A stretch of DNA of 12,554 nucleotides. It comes from Thioalkalivibrio sp. (GTDB lineage Bacteria; Pseudomonadota; Gammaproteobacteria; SpSt-1174). Below the pieces are notes generated by a model that ran no database searches, was not told the DNA's origin, and saw only the letters and a list, made by a program, of their open reading frames with translations. This document shows positions 5,558-12,554 of the stretch, in pieces. Where the stretch lies: NCBI GenBank assembly GCA_011046015.1, contig DSBO01000210.1:1-12554 (forward strand). The letters are read 5' to 3'. A program made the translations under genes and the position numbers. Within the stretch, counting starts at the first letter, position 1; each line of letters opens with the position of its first letter.

Positions 5558-6406
5558 CTAGCCGCCGGCCTCGATCAGTGCCTCCAGCTCCGCCAGGCGT
5601 CGGCTGACCAGGCGGTGGTCTTCGCTCCCTTCCGGCAGCAGGACGATGAGGCGGCCCCAGTACGCCCGTGCCCGGCGGTAATCGCCGGCTCGCTGGCCAG
5701 CGAGCCCGGCGAACCACAGGCCCCGCGGGTGTTCGGGTGCCAGCTGCAGGGCCGCCATGAGCAGCGCCTCCGGCTCGCCGGCGAAGTCACCATCCTTTAG
5801 CCGCGCCCGCAGTTCGGCGTGATCCACTAGCAGGTCGGCATCCTTCGCGCCGCCGTGTTCCATGGCGCGGGCATAGGCCTGCAGCGCCGCCCCCACACGA
5901 CCCAGCGTGAGGTACGAACGGGCCAGCAGGCGCCAGCCGGCCACATCCTCCGGGTTAGCGTCCAGGCGCGCCTGCAGGGCGGTCACGGTGGCGGCCATGT
6001 CGGCGCTGCCCTCGTGGGTCTCCACCGCGGCGCGGTGAATGGCGATTCCGGCCGCGCCGCTGCCCAGGCGGTCGTAGGCCACGACGGCGAGGACCGGGAC
6101 GAGCAGGACCACGGCAATCCCCACCGGCAGGCGCCAGGAGCGTGCCGGCCCGCGAGTATCGGTTGCCGGCGACGCGGCCGCTTCGAGCAGGGCGCGCTTG
6201 AGGTCCAGCCGCGCGGCCTCGTACTGCGCCGCGGAAATGGCCCCCACATCGCGATCCGCCTCCAGCTCCGCCGCCTGCCGGCGGTAGAGCGCCACGGCGT
6301 CGGTTTCCGCTGCGGGCCGCGCAGCCACGCCACGGCGCATGGGCACCAGCAGAAACAGCAGCGCCGCGATGACCAGCAGGGCAGCGAGCAACCAGAACTG
6401 GCTCAT
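5558..6406 (-). CDS. ccmI: Cytochrome c maturation protein CcmI
   Basis: A 282-residue membrane protein that presents apocytochrome c to the haem ligation complex. Start ATG 6406 overlaps the ccmH stop as ATGA (6406-6403). Helix 1 is near residues 4-22 (MSQFWLLAALLVIA...), followed by a charged cytoplasmic loop with the family pattern LYRRQAAELEAD and GAISAAQYEAAR, then helix 2 near 97-116. The periplasmic part has TPR-like repeats (LDANPEDVAGWRLLARSYLT, ALQLAPEHPRGLWFAGLAGQ), which bind the C-terminal helix of apocytochromes. It ends soon after the TPR region; many CcmI proteins are about 400 residues with an extra C-terminal domain, so this is a short form. It is the last gene of the operon. 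Confidence 0.92.
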   Translation of the reverse strand: MSQFWLLAALLVIAALLFLLVPMRRGVAARPAAETDAVALYRRQAAELEADRDVGAISAAQYEAARLDLKRALLEAAASPATDTRGPARSWRLPVGIAVVLLVPVLAVVAYDRLGSGAAGIAIHRAAVETHEGSADMAATVTALQARLDANPEDVAGWRLLARSYLTLGRVGAALQAYARAMEHGGAKDADLLVDHAELRARLKDGDFAGEPEALLMAALQLAPEHPRGLWFAGLAGQRAGDYRRARAYWGRLIVLLPEGSEDHRLVSRRLAELEALIEAGG

Positions 6407-6894
6407 CGGCCACCCCCCGCATCGTCGTCGAGCAGGCGCCGCAGGCACGCGTATTCGTCGTCGGAAAGCGGTACCGGGGCCGTGCGGGCTCGGCGCTGCC
6501 AAAGCTTCCAGCCGAGCACCCCAAGCCCCAGGACCAGCAGCAGGCCGGGGCCGAACCATAGCAGGTAGGTACTGGCCTGCAGCGGCGGACGGAACAGCAC
6601 GAAGTCACCGTAGCGGACAACCAGGTAGGCGACGATCTGCTCGTCGCTCTGGCCCTCGCGGATCATCTGCGCGACCTGCCGACGAAGGTCCGCGGCCAGC
6701 GGGGCGCTGGATTCAATCAGGTTCTGGTTCTGGCAAACGGTGCAGCGCAGCTCGCGGACCAGGCGCTGGTAGCGCTGCGCCTGCGCCTCGGTCTCGAAGC
6801 GAGCCGACTCCGCGGGCACGGCCAAGGCGCTGTTGCCCAGTGCCAGGAACAGCAGCGCCCCGAGCAGCAACCGGGCCACGCGCAGGCCGATCAC
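6403..6894 (-). CDS. ccmH: Cytochrome c maturation thiol oxidoreductase CcmH
   Basis: A 163-residue protein starting with GTG at 6894, chosen because it overlaps the ccmG stop as GTGA and is followed directly by a signal sequence (RVARLLLGALLFLALGNSALA). The redox motif LRCTVCQNQNL (Cys51, Cys54) is the family hallmark, usually RCPxCQNQ; it reduces or docks the apocytochrome CXXCH thiols together with CcmG. The pattern SAPLAADLR...IREGQSDEQI...YGDFVLFRPP is typical of the CcmH/CycL fold, and a C-terminal helix (TYLLWFGPGLLLVLGLGVLG) anchors it. CcmH and CcmI are separate genes here, unlike the fused E. coli protein. Confidence 0.95.
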   Translation of the reverse strand: MIGLRVARLLLGALLFLALGNSALAVPAESARFETEAQAQRYQRLVRELRCTVCQNQNLIESSAPLAADLRRQVAQMIREGQSDEQIVAYLVVRYGDFVLFRPPLQASTYLLWFGPGLLLVLGLGVLGWKLWQRRARTAPVPLSDDEYACLRRLLDDDAGGGR

Positions 6895-7421
6895 GACTCC
6901 GCCTCCAGCCGCCGATACAGCGGAATCACTGTCTCTTCCACCAGCTCCGGGGTCAGCCGGCCGGTGTGCTTGAAGCGCACCACGCCGTGACGGTCGAGCA
7001 CGAAAGTCTCCGGCGTGGCGTATACGCCCCAGTCGATGCCCACATTCCCATCCGCGTCGAAGCCGATGGCGCGATAGGGATCGCCGTGTCGGTCGAGGAA
7101 GCGCAGGGCCTCGGCCCGGCTGTCCTTGTAGTTCAGGCCATAGATCGGGATGCCCGCGCGCTTGAGCTCCATCAGCACGGGGTGCTCGGCCAGGCAGGTG
7201 ACGCACCAGGACGCCCAGACGTTGAACAGCACCGGCTGCCCCACGAGGTCGGCGCTGGCGAGGCGGCGATCCGTGTCGCGCAGTTCGGCCAGTTCGAAGG
7301 CGGGCATCTCGCGCCCGATGAGGGGCGAGGGCAGGCTGCCCGGCTCGAGCCGGAGGCCGAACCCGAGCGCTGCGACGAGGGCGAGGAACAGTGGCAACGG
7401 CCAGAGGAACCTCAGCTTCAT
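6891..7421 (-). CDS. ccmG: Thiol:disulfide interchange protein CcmG/DsbE
   Basis: A 176-residue membrane-anchored thioredoxin-like protein that keeps apocytochrome c cysteines reduced in the periplasm. ATG 7421 overlaps the ccmF stop as ATGA. An N-terminal anchor (about residues 5-23) precedes the thioredoxin fold with LFNVWASWCVTCLAEHP; the active-site cysteines are Cys73 and Cys76. The usual family motif is WCPTC, so Val replaces the Pro between the cysteines. GVYATPETFVLD provides the cis-Pro loop and IPIYGLNYKD the CcmG-specific segment. Signal and fold are complete. It is translationally coupled to both neighbours. Confidence 0.95.
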   Translation of the reverse strand: MKLRFLWPLPLFLALVAALGFGLRLEPGSLPSPLIGREMPAFELAELRDTDRRLASADLVGQPVLFNVWASWCVTCLAEHPVLMELKRAGIPIYGLNYKDSRAEALRFLDRHGDPYRAIGFDADGNVGIDWGVYATPETFVLDRHGVVRFKHTGRLTPELVEETVIPLYRRLEAES

Positions 7422-9388
7422 GGGCGCGGCTCCTCGGCGCGGGCCCGCCGCGCCGGCATCCGGTAGCGGCGGTCGGTGGCCGCGAGGAAACCGCCCAGCG
7501 CCATGAACAGGGCGCCCGTCCATACCCAGTTCATATAGGGCTTGACGTACACACGCATGAGCCACGCGCCGTCCGGCAGCGGTTCGCCCAGGTTCACGTA
7601 CAGGTCGCGAAACAGCCCTCGGTCCAGGGCGGTGTGCGCGATGGGCATGGCCTGGCTCGCGTAGCGGCGCATCTCGGGATGCAACGTGCCCAGGGCTCGT
7701 TCGCCCGAGAAGACGGCGACCGTGGCGCGCTCGCCACTGTAGTTGGGCCCGCGGATTCGCTCCAGCGACTCAAGGCGGAAGTCGTAACCGGAGACGGTGA
7801 CGGTGTCGCCGACGGCCATGCGCACGTCTCGCTCCTCGTCGTAGCCGAGCACGAAGGTCACGCCGATGACGAGTAGGCCAACTCCCGCGTGGGCGAACTG
7901 CATGCCAACGTAGCTGCGCCCCAGGCGGCGGGCGCGCATCCAGCGGGTCTCCTGGCACTGCGGCCGGGGACGCAGGCGCGCAAGGAGGTCCTTGACCCCC
8001 ACGCTGATAATCCACAGGCCGAGAAAGATGCCGATGCTCGCCAGCAGCGACCAGGTTCCGACCAGCAGGGGCCATACCAGCCCCACCGCGAGGCTCAGGA
8101 GGAAGATCCCGCGCAAGCATCGCGCCTGCTCGACGGGATCGTCCTGCTTCCAGCGCAGCTGCATGCCGAAACCGAGCAGCAGGAGCAACGGCAGCATCAG
8201 GGGCAGGAAGATCGCCTCGAAATACGGCGGGCCGACCGAGATCCGCCCGAGGCCGAGGGTGTCCAGGAGCAGCGGGTACAGGGTGCCGAGCAGCACCGCG
8301 GCCCCGGCGACGGTGAGCAGGACGTTGTTGACCAGCAACGCGGACTCGCGCGAGACCACCCCGAAGCCGCCGCCCAGGCCAACCGAGCCCGCCCGCCAGG
8401 CGAACAGGATCAGCGCGGCGGTGACAACCAGGGCCATGAAGCCGAGCAGGAAGACCCCGCGCTCGGGGTCGACGGCGAAGGCGTGGACCGAGGTGAGTAC
8501 GCCGGAGCGCACGAGGAAGGTTCCCAGCAGCACCAGCGCGAAGGTGAGGATGGCCAGCATCACGGTCCAGCTGCGGAAGCTGCCCCGCTTCTCGGTCACC
8601 GCCAGGGAATGCAGCAGCGCGGTGCCGAGTAGCCAGGGCATGAACGAGGCGTTCTCCACCGGGTCCCAGAACCACCAGCCACCCCAGCCAATGACGTAGT
8701 ACGCCCACCAGGCCCCAAGGGCGATACCCAGGGTGAGGAAGCCCCAGGCGACGGCGGTCCATGGCCGGGACCAGCGCGCCCAGGCCGCGTCCAGCCGGCC
8801 GCCAATGAGCGCGGCGATGGCGAAGGCAAAGGCGACGGAGAAGCCCACGTAACCGGTATACAGGATGGGCGGATGGAAGATCAGCCCGGGGTCCTGCAGC
8901 AGCGGGTTGAGGTCGTGCCCGTCCGCGGGCGCCGGTAGCAGCCGTTCGAACGGGCTCGAGGTAAACAGGGTGAAGGCGAGAAAGCCCACAGCCAGGAGTC
9001 CAAGCACGCCGAGCACGCGGGCGAGCACCTCGCGCGGCAGGCTGCGGCTGAACACCGCCACCGCCGCGTTCCATACGGCCAGGATCAGCACCCAGAGCAG
9101 CAGCGACCCCTCGTGCCCGCCCCATACGGCGGTCAGCCGGTAGTGCAGCGGCAACATGGCGTTGGAGTGCCTGGCCACGTAGGCGAGAGAGAAGTCGTTG
9201 ACGACAAAGCCCAGCGTGAGAGCCCCGTAGGCCAGAGCCACGAAGAACAGCAGGCCGAAGGCCCCGCCGGTGCCCGCTGCCATCAGCGCGGCATCCCCGC
9301 GCGCCGCGCCGAGCAGCGGCAGAGTCCCCTGGGCGAGCGCCAGGACGAGGGCGAGGATGAGGGCGAAAAGTCCGAGTTCGCCGATCAT
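7418..9388 (-). CDS. ccmF: Haem lyase subunit CcmF
   Basis: A 656-residue polytopic protein of normal family length that, with CcmH and CcmI, ligates haem from CcmE to apocytochrome c. It begins MIGELGLFALILALVLAL and has more than a dozen hydrophobic segments. The tryptophan-rich haem-binding WWD domain is at residues 235-250 (WGGWWFWDPVENASFM). WGGHEGSLLLW (89-99) and FHPPILYTGYVG (171-182) are family landmarks, the latter with His172, probably an axial haem ligand. A large periplasmic segment lies near residues 520-620 before the final helix. The start lies two bases after the ccmE stop, so coupling is tight. Confidence 0.97.
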   Translation of the reverse strand: MIGELGLFALILALVLALAQGTLPLLGAARGDAALMAAGTGGAFGLLFFVALAYGALTLGFVVNDFSLAYVARHSNAMLPLHYRLTAVWGGHEGSLLLWVLILAVWNAAVAVFSRSLPREVLARVLGVLGLLAVGFLAFTLFTSSPFERLLPAPADGHDLNPLLQDPGLIFHPPILYTGYVGFSVAFAFAIAALIGGRLDAAWARWSRPWTAVAWGFLTLGIALGAWWAYYVIGWGGWWFWDPVENASFMPWLLGTALLHSLAVTEKRGSFRSWTVMLAILTFALVLLGTFLVRSGVLTSVHAFAVDPERGVFLLGFMALVVTAALILFAWRAGSVGLGGGFGVVSRESALLVNNVLLTVAGAAVLLGTLYPLLLDTLGLGRISVGPPYFEAIFLPLMLPLLLLLGFGMQLRWKQDDPVEQARCLRGIFLLSLAVGLVWPLLVGTWSLLASIGIFLGLWIISVGVKDLLARLRPRPQCQETRWMRARRLGRSYVGMQFAHAGVGLLVIGVTFVLGYDEERDVRMAVGDTVTVSGYDFRLESLERIRGPNYSGERATVAVFSGERALGTLHPEMRRYASQAMPIAHTALDRGLFRDLYVNLGEPLPDGAWLMRVYVKPYMNWVWTGALFMALGGFLAATDRRYRMPARRARAEEPRP

Positions 9389-9390
9389 GC

Positions 9391-9849
9391 CTAGCGCCCC
9401 TCGGGAAGCAGGGTGCGCGCCTGCTCGCGCTGCGCCTGTTCGATCGCCTCGAAGGCCTCGGGTGGCATGTAGGTTTCGTCGTGGCGCGCCATCACCTGGC
9501 TGGCACGGAACACGCCGTCGTCCTGCAGCCGACCCGTCGCCACCACTCCCTGCCCTTCGCGGAACAGGCTCGGCAGGATGCCGTGGTAGACAACGGGCAC
9601 CGCCACGACCGTGTCGGTCACGCGAAAATACACGGTGACCCCGTCGGCCTCGCGGCGCACGCTCCCGTCCTCGACCAGGCCGCCGATGCGAACGCTGCGG
9701 TCCAGGGGTACCACGGCCGCACGGATGTCCGACGGGGTATGGAAGAACACCAGGTTATCGCGGAAGGCGTTGAGCACCAGCGCGGTGGCCAGGACGAGCC
9801 CGGCCACGCCGACCAGCACCAGCAGCAGGCGCTTGCGCCGCGTCCTCAC
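9391..9849 (-). CDS. ccmE: Periplasmic haem chaperone CcmE
   Basis: A 152-residue membrane-anchored haem chaperone. It starts with GTG at 9849, chosen because it overlaps the ccmD stop as GTGA and gives MRTRRKRLLLVLVGVAGLVL, the standard positively charged N-terminus plus anchor. The OB-fold body has FFHTPSDI, VRIGGLVEDGSV and VYFRVTDT. The haem-attachment motif is ARHDETYMPPE: His123 binds haem covalently and Tyr127 is the conserved partner, as in the gammaproteobacterial HxxxY class. It receives haem from CcmABCD and gives it to CcmF. Confidence 0.96.
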   Translation of the reverse strand: MRTRRKRLLLVLVGVAGLVLATALVLNAFRDNLVFFHTPSDIRAAVVPLDRSVRIGGLVEDGSVRREADGVTVYFRVTDTVVAVPVVYHGILPSLFREGQGVVATGRLQDDGVFRASQVMARHDETYMPPEAFEAIEQAQREQARTLLPEGR

Positions 9850-10016
9850 GTCCCCTCCTCCAGCCCCGGCAGGCGAGCGAGACGGCGCAGGCGGGCGCGT
9901 AGCGCACGGTGCCGGTGGCGCAGGTGCCAGCATTCAGTCGCCAGCAGTAGCGCCATCACGCCGTAGGCTCCCCACACGTAGGCCGCGTATCCACCCATCG
10001 CGAGAAATTCCGTCAT
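9846..10016 (-). CDS. ccmD: Small haem exporter subunit CcmD
   Basis: A 56-residue single-pass membrane protein. ATG 10016 overlaps the ccmC stop as ATGA. It has the typical short N-terminus MTEFLAMGGYAAYVWGAYG, a helix up to LLLATECW, and a basic cytoplasmic tail rich in Arg (RHRALRARLRRLARL). CcmD is needed to release holo-CcmE from the CcmABC complex. Sequence identity within the family is low, but the GGYAxYVWxxY pattern plus the location between ccmC and ccmE make the call firm. Confidence 0.92.
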   Translation of the reverse strand: MTEFLAMGGYAAYVWGAYGVMALLLATECWHLRHRHRALRARLRRLARLPGLEEGT

Positions 10017-10762
10017 TCGGGCTTCTCCAGAACCGCCTGCGCCCACGCCGAGTGGTGCTCCCGTTCGAGCACCTCGATACGGGCCCGTGCCAGGATTACC
10101 GCGCTCGCGTACAGCCAGCAGGCCAGGGTCATCACGAGCAGGGTCACGAACATGATCGTGGCCATCGTGGGCGCCTCCGTCACACGAATCGACGCGCCCT
10201 GGTGCAGCGTATTCCACCAGCGCACGGAAAAATAGATGATCGGCACATTCACCACCCCAACCAGCGCCAGCAGGGCACTGGCATCGTCTGCGCGCCGACG
10301 ATCGTCGATCGCCGCGTGCAGCGCCATGTACCCCAGATACAGGAAGAGCAGGATCAGTTCCGAGGTGAGGCGCGCGTCCCAGACCCAGAACACGCCCCAG
10401 GTGGGCTTACCCCACAGGGCGCCGGTCCACAGCGCCAGCACGGTGAACAGCGCCCCCGTCGGCGCGACCGCGCGGGCCATCGCCTGCGCCACCTTGATAC
10501 GCCAGACGAGGCCGATCACGGCATAGGCCGCCATCAACAGGTAGAGGAACATGGACATCCACGCGGCCGGCACGTGGATGTAGAGGATGCGGTAGCTGTC
10601 GCCCTGCTGATAATCCGGCGGCGCCACCGCCAGTCCGAGGTAGACCCCGAAGGCGAACAGCAGCATGGCTACCCCGGCCAGCCACGGTACCAGCCTTCCA
10701 GCCAGGCCGTAGAACCGCGCCGGCGCCGCGAAACGAAACCACTGAACTCCCCTTTCTGCCAA
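10013..10762 (-). CDS. ccmC: Haem delivery protein CcmC
   Basis: A 249-residue six-helix membrane protein of the haem-handling superfamily. I chose TTG at 10762-10760 as start because a perfect GGAGG (10773-10769) lies six bases upstream and no ATG or GTG in the frame gives the right length. The WWD domain is at about 117-137 (WGKPTWGVFWVWDARLTSEL), and the flanking His63 (YIHVPAAW) and His187 (WNTLHQGASI) are the expected axial haem ligands. It loads haem onto CcmE His123. Ends with TGA overlapping the ccmD start. The ccmB stop is 13 bases upstream, the loosest junction in the operon. Confidence 0.95.
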   Translation of the reverse strand: MAERGVQWFRFAAPARFYGLAGRLVPWLAGVAMLLFAFGVYLGLAVAPPDYQQGDSYRILYIHVPAAWMSMFLYLLMAAYAVIGLVWRIKVAQAMARAVAPTGALFTVLALWTGALWGKPTWGVFWVWDARLTSELILLFLYLGYMALHAAIDDRRRADDASALLALVGVVNVPIIYFSVRWWNTLHQGASIRVTEAPTMATIMFVTLLVMTLACWLYASAVILARARIEVLEREHHSAWAQAVLEKPE

Positions 10763-10775
10763 GGTCGACCTCCGT

Positions 10776-11444
10776 TCAGTCCAGCATGATGCGCAGGGCC
10801 GCTGCCGCGGCCCATGGCGCGGTGACGAGCGCAAACAGCAGCAGCGCGCTAAGCAGCGACAAGTGGGTCTGAGCGTCCGCACCGTGCATGACCGCGTCCA
10901 GCGCGCCGGCCCCCAGCACGAGGGGCGGCACGTACAACGGCAGCACCAGCAACGCAATCAGCACCCCGCCACCGCGCACGCCGAGCGTGAGCGCGGCGCC
11001 GATGGCGCCCACCAGGCTCAGTATCGGCGTGCCCAGCAACAGGGCCAGCATCAGCACCGGGATCTCCTCGGGCCGCAGGCCGAGCTGGACCGCCAGCAGC
11101 GGGGACACCAGCACGAGCGGCAGGCCGGTCATCAACCAGTGCGCCGCCGTGCGCACCAGCACCAGCAGGGTGAGCGGCTCAGGCGCAAGCAACAGCTGCT
11201 CCAGTGAGCCGTCGCGGTAGTCGTCGGCGAACAGGCGCGCCAGCGAGAGCATGGTGGCGAGCAGCGCGGCCACCCAGATGACGCCGGGGGCAAGCCGACG
11301 CAGCAACTCCGGCTCGGGCCCGACGCCGAGCGGAAACAGGGCGATGACGACGACGAAGAAGCCGACCACGGTGAGGGCATCCTGGGGGCGCCGCACCACC
11401 AGGGTGAGGTCCCGTTGCAGCAGCGTGCCCAGGGTCATCAGCAT
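10776..11444 (-). CDS. ccmB: Haem exporter membrane subunit CcmB
   Basis: A 222-residue protein with six hydrophobic segments, the membrane part of the CcmAB ABC transporter that drives release of holo-CcmE. Family landmarks are ALFPLGVGPEPELLRRLAPG, WVAALLATMLSL, and DDYRDGSLEQLLLAPEP. The ATG at 11444 overlaps the ccmA stop by seven bases; an alternative ATG two codons later (11438) overlaps as TGATG. Length equals the family norm. It ends at TGA 10778-10776, with the Shine-Dalgarno sequence for ccmC immediately following. Confidence 0.95.
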   Translation of the reverse strand: MLMTLGTLLQRDLTLVVRRPQDALTVVGFFVVVIALFPLGVGPEPELLRRLAPGVIWVAALLATMLSLARLFADDYRDGSLEQLLLAPEPLTLLVLVRTAAHWLMTGLPLVLVSPLLAVQLGLRPEEIPVLMLALLLGTPILSLVGAIGAALTLGVRGGGVLIALLVLPLYVPPLVLGAGALDAVMHGADAQTHLSLLSALLLFALVTAPWAAAAALRIMLD

Positions 11445-12103
11445 GCAGTGGCAACCTCGATGCCGTCAGGCAGCCGCAGGCAGGTGCAATCACCCGGAAC
11501 GTCGACGGCCTGGTGGGTGGTCAGGATCACCATGCCGCCGCCGGCAAGCTGGGCCGCCAGCGCCTCGCGCAGGATGGCGCTGGCCTGGGCGTCCAGTGCC
11601 GCGAGGGGCTCGTCGAGCACCCAGAGGGGGCGTGCCTCCAGGAGCAGACGGGCGAGAGCCACCCGGCGCTTCTGGCCCTGCGAGAGGATGCCTGCCGGCA
11701 GGTCTTCGTAACCGGTCAGCCCTAGGCGCGCGAGCACCGCGTCTGCCGCCTCCCGTCCCGCGATCATTCCGCCGAGGCGGGCGGCGAAGAGTACGTTCTC
11801 GCGCACGGAGAGCTCGTCCTTGAGCGCGTCGCGGTGCCCCAGGTAGCTGAGGCAGCTGCCAATGCCCCCCTCCACGCGCGCCAGGGGCTCCTCGCCCCAG
11901 TAGACCGCGCCACGGGCGGGGCGCGAAAGACCACAGAGTATGCGCAGCAGACTCGTCTTGCCGCTGCCGTTGGCGCCCTGTACCTGCAGCAGCTGTCCGG
12001 GGGCGAGGGTGAAGCCCAGGTGCTGGAACAGGCGACGATCACCGCGTTCGGCGGCGAGATCGACGGCGCGAAGACATTCATCGGAAAGCGCTTGGGGCGG
12101 CAC
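11438..12103 (-). CDS. ccmA: Haem exporter ATPase CcmA
   Basis: A 221-residue ABC ATPase, the first gene of the operon. Numbered from GTG 12103, it has Walker A GANGSGKT (43-50), ABC signature LSQGQKRR (140-147), Walker B LWVLDEP (160-166), D-loop LAALD and the switch His in TTHQ (about 197). VDLAAERGDRRLFQHLGFTL and LLQVQGANGSGKTSLLR are typical of CcmA. The start is uncertain: no ATG is in frame near the conserved beginning, so I prefer GTG 12103, while a GTG at 12181 would add 26 residues without family character. A nearby ATG at about 12081 is in another frame and would not give CcmA. Confidence 0.9.
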   Translation of the reverse strand: MPPQALSDECLRAVDLAAERGDRRLFQHLGFTLAPGQLLQVQGANGSGKTSLLRILCGLSRPARGAVYWGEEPLARVEGGIGSCLSYLGHRDALKDELSVRENVLFAARLGGMIAGREAADAVLARLGLTGYEDLPAGILSQGQKRRVALARLLLEARPLWVLDEPLAALDAQASAILREALAAQLAGGGMVILTTHQAVDVPGDCTCLRLPDGIEVATAC

Positions 12104-12283
12104 GTTGTTCCAGTGATCGGGTAAATGACCCGAGCCAGGCCGGGCGGCGCCGCGATCAACCCCAAACAGGAAGCACGGCACGCGGTTCTTTAGGGGCGAG
12201 ATGATTTACCCCCCGCTGGAGCGCAATCTCCCGTGGTCGCTGCGCCCTTCATCAACTGTAGACAACCGGGGACGGAAAACAAA
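12104..12283 (-). promoter_or_regulatory. Leader and possible promoter of the ccm operon
   Basis: A stretch of about 180 bases upstream of ccmA without a supported gene. On the minus strand TTGTTT (12282-12277) and TACAGT (12260-12255), 16 bases apart, form a weak sigma-70-like pair directly after the terminator of the upstream gene. No FNR box is seen here. Weak evidence only. Confidence 0.2.
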
Positions 12284-12311
12284 CCGGTCGGCGCGGCATG
12301 GAGCCGACCGG
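12277..12311 (-). terminator. Rho-independent terminator upstream of ccmA
   Basis: On the minus strand CCGGTCGGC (12311-12303), a ten-base loop, and the exact complement GCCGACCGG (12292-12284) are followed by TTTGTTTT (12283 downward). Stem plus T-tract is a textbook intrinsic terminator, placed 12 bases after the stop of the upstream membrane-protein gene. It separates that transcript from the ccm operon. Confidence 0.8.
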
Positions 12312-12322
12312 CGCCACGACAC

Positions 12323-12554
12323 TCACGCGCGCGACTGCATCAGCAGGCTGAACACCCACCACAGTACGCCGATGCCCGTGCCGAGCACCGCCAGCAGCGT
12401 GCCCGCCATGGCCAGCAGGCCGAGACCGATGGGATTGCCGTCGGCCGGACCCAAGGGGACGTACAGGAGCAACGGCACCCAGCACGCCATGCCGACCACC
12501 ACGCTCACCACCAGGATCTTGAGCCCCGTGTTGAGATCGCTGCGAAAGAATTCC
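12323..12554 (-). CDS. Membrane protein of unknown function, C-terminal part
   Basis: The last 76 codons of a gene that starts beyond the right edge, ending in TGA at 12325-12323. The visible peptide begins EFFRSDLNTGLKILVVSVVVG and has two hydrophobic stretches with GPADGNPIGLG between them, then LLAVLGTGIGVLWWVFSLLM. A GTG at 12511 could serve as an internal start, but the frame stays open and protein-like to the edge, so I treat it as partial. I do not recognise the family. Its own terminator follows immediately. Confidence 0.6.
   Translation of the reverse strand, partial: EFFRSDLNTGLKILVVSVVVGMACWVPLLLYVPLGPADGNPIGLGLLAMAGTLLAVLGTGIGVLWWVFSLLMQSRA

Noticed and set aside
4458..5561. 367-residue plus-strand frame opposite the cytochrome gene
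   Set aside because: Shadow of the lipoprotein cytochrome, which has a signal peptide, haem motifs and a good ribosome site on the other strand.
7770..9125. 451-residue minus-strand frame inside ccmF
   Set aside because: Arg/Gly/Ala/Pro-rich out-of-frame shadow; ccmF in the other frame has all family motifs.
1..12554. CRISPR array, tRNA or rRNA genes, transposase or integrase
   Set aside because: I found no regularly spaced repeats, no cloverleaf-like gene and no recombinase motif on either strand.

Overview
The window looks like chromosomal DNA from a high-GC Gammaproteobacterium. The subclass of ferredoxin-NADP+ reductase (C-terminus ending in KYW, like E. coli Fpr) and the complete System I (Ccm) cytochrome c maturation operon support this. 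A respiratory, possibly sulfur- or nitrogen-oxide-metabolising member of the Chromatiales/Ectothiorhodospiraceae type is plausible, but no marker here fixes the genus.

Left region (1-3065). It opens with the last 27 codons of an fpr-type gene. A plus-strand cluster of membrane proteins follows: a CREST/ceramidase-like multi-pass protein broken by an in-frame TAG, then two small paralogous four-helix proteins that share a WFHPVD motif. Convergent to these, and sharing the palindrome CTAG as stop codon on both strands, lies a minus-strand peptidoglycan-binding plus M15-type peptidase gene killed by a TGA at a Trp position and a frameshift. The region closes with a second, degraded copy of the fpr 3' end. 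The segment is therefore bracketed by direct copies of the fpr tail and holds three disabled reading frames in about 3 kb.

Middle region (3084-5557). There is a small NPYQPP-type membrane protein, a strong hairpin terminator, and a 468-residue lipoprotein carrying haem c motifs (one CX2CH, one unusual CX3CH) that resembles the ethylbenzene dehydrogenase-related haem-binding family. An FNR/ANR-like box (TTGAT-N4-GTCAA) stands 5505-5518, upstream of this cytochrome gene and just after the ccm operon, suggesting oxygen-responsive control.

Right region (5558-12103). This is the nine-gene ccmABCDEFGHI operon on the minus strand, with almost every junction translationally coupled by 4-base overlaps. 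It encodes the haem exporter (CcmABCD), haem chaperone (CcmE), and the apocytochrome thioredox and haem ligation machinery (CcmFGHI). It is the machinery that would mature the neighbouring cytochrome. Upstream of ccmA is a rho-independent terminator that ends another minus-strand membrane-protein gene running off the right edge.

The ccm genes and cytochrome are intact. The most unusual part is the left 3 kb: the fpr-tail duplication, the clustered disablements and the CREST plus WFHPVD gene set.
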